From: RI-153 sp963721725 | Lineage (GTDB): Bacteria > Chloroflexota > Anaerolineae > Caldilineales > Caldilineaceae | Assembly: GCA_963721725.1 (NCBI GenBank) | Contig: CAVRLX010000022.1 | Span: forward strand, 62,001 to 126,000 | Direction of reading: 5' to 3' | Length of the DNA: 64,000 nucleotides | In this document: piece by piece, positions 51,714-63,200 of the stretch | How the letters are laid out: each line of letters starts with the position of its first letter | How positions within the stretch are numbered: the first letter of the stretch is position 1 | Notes under the pieces: generated by a model | Seen by the model: the letters and a program-made list of their open reading frames with translations, nothing else | Told to the model about the DNA's origin: nothing | Database searches by the model: none | Program-made: the position numbers and the translations under genes

Positions 51714-54098
51714 ATGAACCGATTTGTTTCTCTGGCACGGCGGGGTGAAGCGTGGAAAGATGCGGGCGCAGGCGCAATGCTTGCGCTTTTTGTTGTGGCC
51801 TTCTTTTGGCGCACCCTCAGCGGTGATGTCTATCAACCCGCCGATGGCGGCGATCTGGTCTCGTTTCTCTTCCCCACCTATCGCTTTGCCGCCCGCACCC
51901 TGAGCGAAGGTCACCTGCCGTTGTGGAACCCCACGCTCTATGCCGGTGCGCCGTTTATCAGCGACATTCAAGCGGGCTTCCTGTATCCGCCCGATCTGCT
52001 GCTCTTCTGGCTCAATCCCCATTTTGAGTACGTATGGATGCAGTGGCTCAGCATTGGTCACCTGTGGTGGGCCGGGCTGGGCGTCTATGTGTTGGTGCGT
52101 GTCATCGGCTTCTCGCGCCCCGCCGCCCTCCTGGCTGGCACCGCCTTCGCCCTGAGCGATCCGCTCCTGATCCACTTGGGCAACTATAACCTGATCGCCG
52201 TCCTTGCATGGATCGGCTGGATTTTGGCCGCGTATCACCGCGCAGTAAGCAGACGATCTCTGCGCTGGGCCGCCATCACCGCCCTGCTTTTCGCTGTGAG
52301 CGCCTATGCCGGTCATGCCCAGAGCAGCTATTATGTGGGGATGGCGCTGGGAGGATACTGGATATTAGCAATTGGGGATTGGCGATGGGGTCACGCGCCG
52401 TTGAAGGCACGATTCCAATCGCTACTCTCCAATATCCAATATCCAATATCTGTTCTTCTTTTGACGTTCCTCCTCACCGCGCCCCTCCTCCTGCCCTCGT
52501 TTGAAATGGTGCAGTATACGGCGCGGGCCGACTTTGCCTATCAAGAGACCGTGGCCTATTCGCTGGCCCCCGTGCCGGGGATCATGGGGCTGGTGACGCC
52601 GGGCTTTTTCGGGCGCGGCCCCGCCCTGCATTGGAGCCTGTGGGATCGGGTGGAATTGCCCTATGCCGGCGTCGTCACGTTGCTGCTGGCGCTGGCGGCG
52701 TTCTGGCTGCCGCTTGCCGAAAAGCGACGGCGTTTGTTGCCCTGGATTGGGCTGGCCCTCTTGGGCTTCATCATTGCCCTGGGCATCTACACGCCTGTGC
52801 ATGGCTGGCTGACACAGATTCTGCCCGGCTTTGCCCAATTCCGCGCGCCGGCGCGCGCGATTGTGCTTTTTACGCTGGCGCTGTCGGTGCTGGCCGCGGC
52901 AGGGTTGGACGCGCTGCTTTTTCAACGCAAAGACGCACAGGTGCAAAGGCGCAAAGGTGAAGAGGCCGACACCCTTCACCCTTCACCCTTTATATCCTTT
53001 CTGCGTTGGAGCAGTCTCGCCCTTCTCCTCTTCATCCTCCCCGCCATCTATAGTTCGTTGCTGGTGTTGCAGCCCGATTCAGTCTATTTTCTGCGCGCTT
53101 CGCTGGCCGGATTGGCAATGATGTGGGTGGTGCTGGCCTGGCTGGGAACCGCGCTATTGGTCTGGCTTCACGCGCGGGGCACACTCTCGGCGCATCTCTT
53201 TGCCGGGCTGCTGCTGGCCCTGCTCCTCGTCGAACTTTCCGCCACCGGCGCGTACACCGACATTGCCGAAAGCAACCCCGCCGCCAAATTTGATCACCCG
53301 GAGATTGTGGCTTTTCTACGCCAGCAAACCGCAGGCGAATCGTCAACCGTCAATCGTCAATCGTCAATTCTCCATCGCATTGACACTCTCACCGACATTG
53401 ACGACGTCTGGCAGCCGGACACCGCCGCGTTGGCCGGGCTGGAGGACGTGGGCGGCATTGTCAACCCGTTGGCCCTGCGCCATTGGACCACCCTGTGGGA
53501 AGCCACCGGCGGGCGCGATACGCATTTGTACGACATGCTCAATGTGCGCTATGTCATCGTCAAAGACGAAACGCCGCTGCCTGAGCAGTTTGTCCGCGTC
53601 CTTGATGCGCCCGGCCCGCTCTCCGTCTACGAAAACCCCGATCCCTTGCCGCGCGCCTGGCTGGTGACGAACACACAGATTGTCGAAGGCGAAGCCGCCG
53701 CCCTGGCAGCGCTGCAATCGCCCGAGTTCGACCCGCGTCAAACGGCGATTCTGACCACCGACCGCAGACCGCAGACTGCAGACCGCGCCATCCCCAATCC
53801 CCAATATCTAATAGCCAATATCCACACCACCCCCACCGTTCTGTCTCTCTCGGTGGTCTCCCCCACCCCCGCCACCCTCGTCCTCAGCGAGATCTGGTAT
53901 CCGGGCTGGCGCGCCACGGTCAACGGCGTAGAAACGCCTGTGTTGCGCGCCAACTATGCTCTGCGCGCCGTGCCAGTTCCCGCCGGGGATTCGACGGTGA
54001 CGCTGACCTTTGCGCCCACAAGTTGGGGTTGGGGATTGGCCTTGGGGATTGTGGGGCTGCTTGGGGTGATGGCGTTGCTTTACGGGAAAAGGTCGTAA
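51714..54098 (+). CDS. YfhO-type polytopic membrane protein carrying in-frame micro-repeat insertions
   Basis: A 794-residue protein with about 12 membrane spans in residues 20-510 and a soluble C-terminal domain, as in the YfhO family (GT-C-like fold, glycosylation of cell-envelope polymers in Gram-positives). Signature parts are 'GDLVSFLFPTYRFAARTLSE' with 'LPLWNPTLYAGAPF' and the late 'ILSEIWYPGWRATVNG'-like segment (here 'LVLSEIWYPGWRATVNGVET'). Four stretches, encoded near 52359-52449, 52918-52960, 53342-53369 and 53761-53819, are built from short-period DNA repeats yet remain in frame, adding peptides such as 'STVNRQSS' and 'RRPQTADRAIPNPQ'. The gene is otherwise uninterrupted. Confidence 0.8.
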   Translation: MNRFVSLARRGEAWKDAGAGAMLALFVVAFFWRTLSGDVYQPADGGDLVSFLFPTYRFAARTLSEGHLPLWNPTLYAGAPFISDIQAGFLYPPDLLLFWLNPHFEYVWMQWLSIGHLWWAGLGVYVLVRVIGFSRPAALLAGTAFALSDPLLIHLGNYNLIAVLAWIGWILAAYHRAVSRRSLRWAAITALLFAVSAYAGHAQSSYYVGMALGGYWILAIGDWRWGHAPLKARFQSLLSNIQYPISVLLLTFLLTAPLLLPSFEMVQYTARADFAYQETVAYSLAPVPGIMGLVTPGFFGRGPALHWSLWDRVELPYAGVVTLLLALAAFWLPLAEKRRRLLPWIGLALLGFIIALGIYTPVHGWLTQILPGFAQFRAPARAIVLFTLALSVLAAAGLDALLFQRKDAQVQRRKGEEADTLHPSPFISFLRWSSLALLLFILPAIYSSLLVLQPDSVYFLRASLAGLAMMWVVLAWLGTALLVWLHARGTLSAHLFAGLLLALLLVELSATGAYTDIAESNPAAKFDHPEIVAFLRQQTAGESSTVNRQSSILHRIDTLTDIDDVWQPDTAALAGLEDVGGIVNPLALRHWTTLWEATGGRDTHLYDMLNVRYVIVKDETPLPEQFVRVLDAPGPLSVYENPDPLPRAWLVTNTQIVEGEAAALAALQSPEFDPRQTAILTTDRRPQTADRAIPNPQYLIANIHTTPTVLSLSVVSPTPATLVLSEIWYPGWRATVNGVETPVLRANYALRAVPVPAGDSTVTLTFAPTSWGWGLALGIVGLLGVMALLYGKRS
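52359..52449. repeat. Heptamer micro-repeat block within the YfhO gene (1)
   Basis: GGATATTAGCAATTGGGGAT at the left and three CCAATAT units (52429-52449) at the right form opposed heptamer runs around 40 bases, all in frame (read 'ILAIGDWRWG' to 'LLSNIQYPI'). Confidence 0.7.
53342..53369. repeat. Heptamer micro-repeat block within the YfhO gene (2)
   Basis: Four units CGTCAAC, CGTCAAT, CGTCAAT, CGTCAAT in the soluble domain, read as 'SSTVNRQSSI'. Confidence 0.8.
53761..53819. repeat. Heptamer micro-repeat block within the YfhO gene (3)
   Basis: ACCGCAG, ACCGCAG, ACTGCAG, ACCGCGC, then CCCCAAT, CCCCAAT, ATCTAAT, AGCCAAT; two adjoining heptamer families, in frame. Confidence 0.8.
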
Positions 54099-54188
54099 CG
54101 ATACAGGTGCGACGCACTCGCCAGGAGTAGAACGGTTGTGAAAACTTTTGTGGCGAGTGCGTCGCATCCTAGACTTGTATAGTTACAA
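54096..54188. repeat. IR85 inverted-repeat element, copy 4 (most complete)
   Basis: Outer ends GTAACGATACA and TGTATAGTTAC, inner arms GGTGCGACGCACTCGCCA and TGGCGAGTGCGTCGCATCC, around a 27-base centre. It begins in the stop codon region of the YfhO gene and is non-coding. Confidence 0.7.
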
Positions 54189-54235
54189 AAGGTCTGTGTA
54201 ACAGCGAGCTATCCTTCAATCGAGTGGTAAATCAA

Positions 54236-54268
54236 AGAGGGGACGCGGATCCGATCCGCGTCCCCTCT
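54236..54268. terminator. Bidirectional terminator hairpin
   Basis: Perfect 15-base arms (AGAGGGGACGCGGAT and its complement) with a 3-base loop, followed by GCTTTTC on the plus strand. It lies between the converging YfhO and giant surface-protein genes. Confidence 0.7.
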
Positions 54269-54294
54269 GCTTTTCCCGCCACAAAGCGCAGCCG

Positions 54295-57200
54295 CTACTC
54301 TGAGCCAATATCCTCGCCAACCCCATTGGCGCTATCGTCCGAGATCAGCGGCAGGTAGAGCGGCCATGCTATCAACGCCTCTGGCACATCGGCGGGCAGA
54401 TCTGAAAGCACGGCCTCGGCTTTGCCGATCCAGGGCAGATAGAGCGGCGAGGGTACAGGTGGATCGGCCACTGGATCGACAGTGCTCCGATCCGCCCCAA
54501 CATCGCCTGTATCCACATTCATCTGCGCCGAGACCACGCCGTTCTCCCCGCCATTATTGAGGGCAAAGTTCACGGTACGTGTCGTCACAGAGGTTGACGT
54601 AGTCGAGAAGGTGAGGCTACGCACCAGCGCCTGCACTGCGTCTTTGCTGGCATTTGCCAGTGTCACTGTCACCGTTTTTGCCGGTGTTACCACCGTTCCG
54701 ATCTGGCTGCTAGCATAGAATACATTTGCGCCTGTACGCGTAATTCCGCCAGTCTCGCTGATGAAGAGAGAGTCCAGCGCATCTGGCGGCACAGGCGCAA
54801 CGAAGGTCACCGTCAACCAACCCGTGCCGAAGATTGCATTGTCCACATCCGTCACCAACGCCGAGGGGGCCAGACTCGTGTGTGTGTTGGTCACATGCAA
54901 GCGTGAACTCACCTGTAGATTCAATTGCGGTGTATCGTTGACTGGATTGACGGTGATAGTTGCACTGGCGGTGGCGGTCTTGTGTCCGCCGCTGCCCATA
55001 TTGCCGCGGTCGTTGATGGTGACCACGAGCGTGTCCGTGCCGTTGAAGTTGAGATTGCCGCGATAGGTGAGACGCGCCTGTGCCTGCAAAGGTGGTCTGC
55101 AAAGCGGTGAGCGTGCCGGTCATGACGACCGTGGCCGTGCCGTTGTTGCGTACACTGCCCGCCGTGGCTGGATTGACGCCGCCGCTAACATTCGTCACGG
55201 TGAGGACGCCGCTGCTGACCGTCATGGTAATGCGCAAAGAGCCACTACTGGCGTCGATGTCGCCCACGCTGACGGCATTTTGCAGCGAGTGCGTAATATC
55301 TTCGGTGGCGGTGAAGGGGCCAGAGATGCTCACCGTGGGGGCATCGTTGACGGCGTTGACGGGGATGCTCTGGCTGGCGGTGGCGGTCTTGTGGCCGCCG
55401 CTGCCCGTGTTGCCGCGGTCGTTGACGGTGATCACAAGTGTGTCATTGCCGTTGACATTGAGCGTACTGCGATAGGTGAGCGCGCCTGTGCCTGCAAAGG
55501 TGGTCTGCAAGGCGGTGAGCGTGCCGGTCATGACGACCGTGGCCGTGCCGTTATTGCGTACACTGCCCGCCGTAGCTGGATTGACGCCGCCGCTAACATT
55601 CGTCACGGTGAGGACGCCGCTGCTGACCGTCATCGTCACGACCAAGTTACCACTGCCCGCGTCTATATCCCCCACCGTACCGTAATTTTGTAGCGTAAAA
55701 TTGATACTGGACTGTGCCGTTGGAATCGTGGCGATACTCACCGTCGGGGCGTCGTTAACCGCGTTGACGGTGAAGGTGCGGTTGGCGCTGGCGGTCTTGT
55801 GTCCGCCGCTGCCTGTGTTGCCCAAATCATTGATGGTGACCCCCAGCGTCTCCGTGCCGGTGAAGTTAGTGTTGCCAAGATAGGTAATCCGGTTGCTTTG
55901 TGCAAATGCGATCTGAAGGCTACCGAGCGTGCCAGTTATAATGACGCTGGCCGTGCCACTGCCGCTAATGCCGCTGATGTCTGTGCCTGTAGTGACGGTG
56001 AGCACACCGCTGCTGACGGTCATGGTGACCACTATGTCGTCGCTGGCAGACACATCCACATCGGCGATGCTAATCCTACCACTGGGCAATAGGAAGGGTG
56101 TATCTTCTGTCGCTGCCGAGATGGCAATCGTGCTCACCGTGGGGGCATCGTTAACCGCGTCGACGGTGATGATCCGGTTGGCGGAGCCTGTTTTGTGTCC
56201 GCCGCTGCCGGTATTACCACGGTCGTTCGCAGTGACAGTGAGCGTGTAGCTGCCACTGGCATTAAGGTTGCCGCGATAGGTGACGCCGCCGCTTTGTCCA
56301 AACTTGGTCTGGAGACCGCTGAGCGTGCCTACGAGTACAACGCTGCCTGTGCCGCTGCCAGTGATGCTGCTGATGCCTGTACCTGTGGTTACAGTGAGGA
56401 CGCCGCTGCTCACGGTCAGGGTCATGCGCAATGAAGCGCTAGCCGCATCCACATCCCCCACAGTTATAGAATTTTGCAACGAGAGGTTAGTGTCTTCGTC
56501 CACCGCTGCAATCGTGCCAATGCTGACGGTGGGCGCATCGTTGACAGCGTTGAATGGGATGCTGCGGCTGGCGCTGGCGGTCTTGTGTCCGCCACTGCCC
56601 GTGTTGCCCTGGTCGTTGATGGTGACCATGAGCGTGTCCGTGCCGTTGAAGTTGAGATTGCCGCGATACGTCACCCGGTTTGCCGTGGTGAACAGGGTCT
56701 GGAGACCGCTGAGCGTGCCTACGATTACAACGCTGTCTGTGCCGCTGCCGCTGATGCTGCTGATACCTGTGCCTGTGGTCACGGTAATCACACCACTACT
56801 CACTGTCATCGTCACCATCAAACTGCCGCTGGCTGCGTCTACATCGTTCACGGTGATGTAGTTTTGCAGCGAGAGATTGGTGTCTTCGTTGACTGCCACA
56901 ATCGTGCTAATGCTCACGGTGGGCGCAATATTGGCCGCAATGACAGTGAAGGTGCGGCTGGCGCTGGCGGTTTTATGCCCGCCGCTGCCCGTGTTGCCCT
57001 GGTCATTTAGGGTAACCGCCAATGTGTCATTACCACTGAAACTGGTATTACCGCGATAAGTGACACCGCCGTTTTGTGCCAACTTGGTCTGGAGGCCGCT
57101 GAGCGTGCCTACAAGTACAACGCTGCCTGTACCGCTGCCACTGATGCTGCTGATACCTGTGCCTGTAGTTACCATGAGCACGCCGCTGCTGACGGTCAGG

Positions 57201-60200
57201 GTCATGCGCAATGAAGCACTGGCCGCATCCACATCCCCCACAGTTATATAATTTTGCAACGAGTGATTGGTGTTTTCGCCCGCATTTGGAATGGCGCTAA
57301 TGCTCACCGTGGGCGCATCGTTGACAGCGTTGACGGGGATGCTCCGGTTGGTGGTGGCGGTCTTGTGTCCACCGCTGCCCGTGTTGCCGCGGTCGTTGAT
57401 GGTGACAATGAGTGTGTCTGTGCCGGTGAAGTTCGGGTTGCCGCGATAGGTGAGCCGCGCCTGTGCCTGCGAAGGTGGTCTGCAAGGCCGTGAGCGTGCC
57501 AGTCATAACGACCGTGGCTGTACCGTTGTTGCGTACACTGCCCGCCATGGCCGGGTTGATGCCGCCGGTGACATTGGTCACGGTAATCACGCCGCTGCTG
57601 ACGGTCATGGTCACCACCATGTTGCCGCCGCCCGCATCTATATCGGCCACGGCAATAGCGTTTTGCAACGCGAGATTGGTGTCTTCGTTGACTGCTGCAA
57701 TCGTGCCAATGCTGACCGTGGGTGCGTCGTTGACCGCGTTGACGGTGATGGGTGCGCTGGCGCTGGCGGTCTTGTGTCCGCCGCTGCCGGTGTTGCCGCG
57801 GTCGTTGATGGTGACCACGAGCGTGTCCGTGCCGTTGAAGTTGAGATTGCCGCGATAGGTGAGCGCGCCTGTACCTGCAAAGGTGGTCTGCAAGGCGGTG
57901 AGCGTACCAGTCATGACGACGGTGGCCGTGCCGTTGTTGCGCACAACGTCCGCCGTGGCGGGGTTGACACCGCCGGTGACGTTGGTGAGGTTAATTGTAC
58001 CGCTGCTGACCGTCATGGTCACCACCATGTTGCCGCTGCCCGCGTCTATATCGCCGACTATGATGGCACTTTGCAACGAGAGATTGGTGTCTTCGTTGAC
58101 TGCCGCAATCGTGCCAATGCTGACGGTGGGCGCATCGTTGACAGCATTGACGGTGATGGGCGCGCTGGCGCTGGCGGTCTTGGCTCCGCCGCTGCCTGTC
58201 TTGCCCTGGTCATTTAGGGTGACCACGAGTGTGTCCGTGCCGGTAAAGTTCGTGTTGCCGCGATAGGTCACCCGATTTGCCGTGGTGAACAGGGTCTGAA
58301 GACCGCTGAGTGTGCCCACGATTACAACGCTGCCTGTGCCGCTGCCAGTGATGCTGCTGATACCTGTGCCTGTGGTCACGGTAATCACACCGCTGCTGAC
58401 AGTCATATCAATGCGCAATGAAGCGCTGGCCGCATCCACATCCCCCACCGTTATGTAATTTTGTAACAAGAGGTTGGTGTCTTCGTTCACCGCCGCAATC
58501 GTGCCAATGCTCACCGTAGGCGCGTCGTTGACAGCGTTGACGGTAATGGGTGCGCTGGTGCTGGCGGTCTTGTGTCCGCCGCTGCCGGTGTTGCCGCGGT
58601 CGTTGACGGTGACCACGAGCGTGTCCGTGCCGTTGAAGTTGAGATTGCCCTGATAGGTGAGCGCGCGCCTGAACCTGCAAAGGTGGTCTGCAAGGCGGTG
58701 AGCGTACCAGTCATGACGACCGTGGCCGTGCCGTTGTTGCGTACACTGCCCGCCGTGGCGGGATTGACGCCGCCGGTGACGTTGGTGAGGTTAATTGTAC
58801 CGCTGCTGACCGTCATGGTCACCACCATGTTGCCGCTGGCTGCGTCTACATCGTTCATCGTGACGTAGTTTTGCAGCGAGAGATTGGCGTCTTCGTCCAC
58901 GGCAGGGATGGCGCTGATGCTCAGCGTCGGGGCATCATTCACCGCGGCCACGTCCACCTTCACTTGCACAGGGGAGGCCGAAGTGATGAATCCATCATAG
59001 GCGACCACAGTAAAAGCGTTCAATCCGTTGCCATTAGCGTTGAGGTCGGGTGTCCACACCCAGCTTTCACCGCTGGCAAGCGTGGTCACGCCCTCCGTGA
59101 CAACCACGCCATTTTTAGTCAACGTGCCGCTGCTAATAGCCTCCACGCGGAAGGCGATGGCGTTGCCGTCAGCATCGGACTCGTTGGCGGCAGCGGCCAG
59201 GCTAGTATACGGAATCGAGAAAGCGCTATCCTCTGTTGCCCCGCTCAGTGTCGAAATCGAGGTTAAGGTGGGGGGCGTATTCACCGATACGCTATAAGAA
59301 ACCGTGGCAAAGGCGGCTCCGTTGTTCTGGGACACGAAGAAGGTACGGTTGCCACTGACGGAACTCTTGTAAAAGAAGGTGGCCGACGACTGCCCCGCCC
59401 CAATCGTGCGCTGGGTAATGTTGCCGCCCTCGGCGTTCGCCGAGAAGGTGGCGCCACTGGCTCCTAGCGAAAGGCCCACTGCCTGCGACACACGCGCAGT
59501 ATTGCTATAGATGTCTTTGACCGTCACCGCATACGGCCCGCTGGATGTATTCAGCGTCACTTGGGTGGGGCCACTGATCACCATTGAATTTGCCGCAGCC
59601 GCTGTCACCGTCAGGGGCTGTTGGGCTGGCGTTATTGAGGCAGCACTAGCCGTGAGTGTGTGTGTGGCTGCCAGGGTATCCATATAGCGGAAATTGGCAC
59701 TGCTGCTGCCGCGCGGAATCACCACGCTGCTGATGGTGGCTGTGTTCTCCTCGTTGCGGAAGGTATAGCTGCCTGAACTGGAGGTGAGATTCACCGTTGT
59801 GGGCAGATCAAAGGTGTTGGGAAAATTATCGCTTGTCTGCCGTTCCACGGTGATGATACCCGACACTTGCCCGGCGGAGATGACCTGGGAAGCGCTGATA
59901 AAGGCCAGCTGGCTCGACTTGCGATAGACCGTGGTCTCAATCGTAAGCGGCGTCCCCAGGTTGTTGCCGCTGGCAAAGCTTGCCGTCAGCGTGGGCGTGC
60001 CCAGCGTACTGTCACTGTAATAGAAGTTAACGTATGAATCTCCCGCCTGAAGGGTCACAAGATTTTCGATGGGTGTGCCCGAGGCATCGGGCGAGAACTG
60101 TCCATTAGCCGACGTTGAACTCAGGATGTAGTTGGTCTCGGACGGGATGGTGGTGACATTGCCATAAGCATCCTGCACCGTCAGTGTAAAGGCTGAACTC

Positions 60201-63200
60201 CATCGCAAGTTATAGATATCCACCGATTCTTCCACGCCCTCTGGCCCTGTCAGCGAAAGCGCCGTGGCCGTGCCGGGATTCACGGTAAAGGGGATGCTGG
60301 TTCCGGTGCTGCTGCTTGCCGTTGCGGTAATCACCTTACCTGTGCCTGCCCCCGTCACCGTGACGCCTACTGTCTTGGCTCCCTCATTGCTCCAGGTCAC
60401 ACTGGCCGGTGTGATGATCCCGGCTGTAGTGGTGAGGGCAACACTGCCGGAGAAAGTGGTGGGATTGTTATTCAGATCGCGCGGGGTGATGGTGACATCA
60501 AACGCTGTTCCCGCCGTGGCAGTGCTCACGCTCGGCTCCACCAGGAAATTTTGCAACACATTCGGGCTAACCGTGAACGAGTTGCTGTTCACACCAAGTG
60601 CGTTCACCGCAAAGCGTAGCGTAAAGCTGCCCGCTTGGTTAATACTCAGATTGGTATAGGTGACAATGCCGCCGCTGGCAATCTGTGTCGTCGTGCCGTT
60701 GAGGCTGCCTGTGCCTGTGTTGATGCTGGCAACCACACTGCTGCTGCTGTCGTTGGTGCGCAGGTTGCCATACTGATCGTAGAGCTTGATCACCGGTTGC
60801 GGATTGAACGCCACCCCGCTCAGCGCACCGCCCGGTTGCCGGTCCAGAGCCAGATAGTTCAGCGCTGCCGGCATCACGGTGAAGGGACTGCTGCTGCCTG
60901 ATTTGCCACTGGCGGTTACAGTAATGGTTTTGCCTGTGCCTGCGCCCGTCACCGTGACGCTTTCGGTGCGTGTGCCGCTGCTAAAGTTGCCCGTGGTGGA
61001 GGGCGTGATGCTGCCCGCCGTGGTGCTGAGGCTGGCCGTGCCGGTAAACCCGGTGACGGTGTTGTTGAAGGCATCCTGTGCGGTAAGAGTAACGGTGAAG
61101 GGTGTCCCCGCCGTTTGCGTGCCGATTGCGCCAACCGCGAAATGGTCCAGCGCGGCCGGGACCACGGTTTGTTGCTGTGTGGTGGCGGTCAAGCCTGTGG
61201 CCGCCGCCGTGAGCGTGGGCGAGCCGACCTTTTCGTCGCGATAGCGGAAGCTGGCGCTGTGGCTGCCCTGGGCAATTGTCATCGAGGTGAGGGTGGCGGT
61301 GTCGGCGCTGTTGCGGAAGGCATATGTGCCGCTGCCATTGCTGGTCAGGTTGATGGTGAGGGCGGCATCGGCGCTGTTGGGATTGTCAAAGGCGTCGCGG
61401 CGCTGCACTGTCATGACGCCCGACGAGACGCCGGCCACCAATCCTGTGTAGGCACTGCTCGTGAAGACCAGTTTGCTGGCGGCGGCAGGCGTCACGGTGA
61501 AGGCGTTGGCGGCGCTGCCGGTGGTGATTGTGCCGCCGGTGACGGTCAAAACGACGCTGCCCGCAAGCGTGGGTGTGATGGTGACGTTATTCACCAGGCC
61601 GCCGCTGCTGATGGTGGCATTCACCGTGCCCGAGAAGGCGTTGGAGGTAATCGACACGATTGCCAGTAAAGCTGGTGGCGGTGTTGCTGTTGGCATCCTG
61701 GGCGGTGACGCGCAGGCGAATCGGCATACCGGCGGTCACGGTGGGTGTGATGGGATTGTCACCGCCGCTGAGGGTGAGCTTGAACTTGGTCGCCGTGTCC
61801 GCCACGAAAGTGACCGTGGTGCTGCCGCTGGCGCTCTGACCCGCTGCACTGACCGTAGCCGTGGTGGGCGCAACCGTGCTTGATTTCAGCGTCACGGTCA
61901 CCACGCCGTTGCTGTTCGTAGTGGCGGTGCGGCTGGTTGTGCCTGTGCTGACAAAGGTCCCCGCCGTGGTGGTAAAGAAGACCGTCACACTGGGTGTGAG
62001 GTTGTTGTTGGCATCGCGCAGCGTGGCCGTGATGACACTCGTACTCGTGCCGTTCGCCACAATTGTGGTGGGCTGGCGGGTCAGGGTCAGCGCCGTCGCC
62101 CGGCCTGGATTGACGGTGAACCCGTTGCTTGTGCCGGTGGCACTGCCAGAGGTGGCCGTGATGTGTGCGTCCACTGCCCGCCGTGGTCAGCGTGACGCTT
62201 TCGGTGCGTGTACCGTTGCTGAAGTGCCCGTGGTCGGAGGGCGTGATGCTGCCTGCCGTGGTGCTGAGGTTGGCCGTGCCGGTAAACCCGGTGACGGTGT
62301 TGTTGAAGGCATCTTGCGCGGTAAGAGTAACGGTGAAGGGTGTCCCCGCCGTTTGCGTGCCGATTGCGCCAACCGCGAAATGGTCCAGCGCGGCCGGGAC
62401 CACGGTTTGTTGCTGTGTGGTGGCGGTCAAGCCTGTGGCCGCCGCCGTGAGCGTGGGCGAGCCGACCTTTTCGTCGCGATAGCGGAAGCTGGCGCTGTGG
62501 CTGCCCTGGGCAATTGTCATCGAGGTGAGGGTGGCGGTGTCGGCGCTGTTGCGGAAGGCATATGTGCCGCTGCCATTGCTGGTCAGGTTGACGGTGAGGG
62601 CGGCATCGGCGCTGTTGGGATTGTCAAAGGCGTCGCGGCGCTGCACTGTCATGACGCCCGACGAGACGCCGGCCACCGATCCTGTGTAGGCACTGCTCGT
62701 GAAGACCAGTTTGCTGGCGGCGGCAGGCGTCACGCTAAAGGCGTTGGCGGCGCTACCTGTGGTGATTGTGCCGTCGGTGACAGTCAAAACGACGCTGCCC
62801 GCAAGCGTGGGTGTGATGGTGACGTTATTCACCAGGCCGCCGCTGCTGATGGTGGCATTCACCGTGCCCGAGAAGGCGTTGGAGGTAATCGAGAGATTGC
62901 CTGTAAAGGTGGTGGCGGTGTTGTTGTTGGCATCCTGGGCGGTGACACGCAGGCGAATCGGCATACCGGCGGTCACCGTCGAGGTGATGGGGTTCGTCAC
63001 CGCCGCTGAGGGTGAGCTTGAACTTTGTGGCCGTGTCCGCCACAAACGTGACCGTGGTGCTGCCGCTGGCGCTCTGGCCCGCTGCACTCACCGTAGCCGT
63101 GGCTGGGCGCAACCGTGCTTGATTTCAGCGTCACGGTCACCACGCCGTTGCTGTTCGTAGTGGCGGTGCGGCTGGTTGTGCCTGTGCTGACAAAGGTCCC

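Noticed and set aside
55067..58266. Long plus-strand open frames repeated through the adhesin region
   Set aside because: They are antisense shadows of the tandem repeats and simply repeat with them; the minus-strand reading carries the recognisable cadherin-like motifs.
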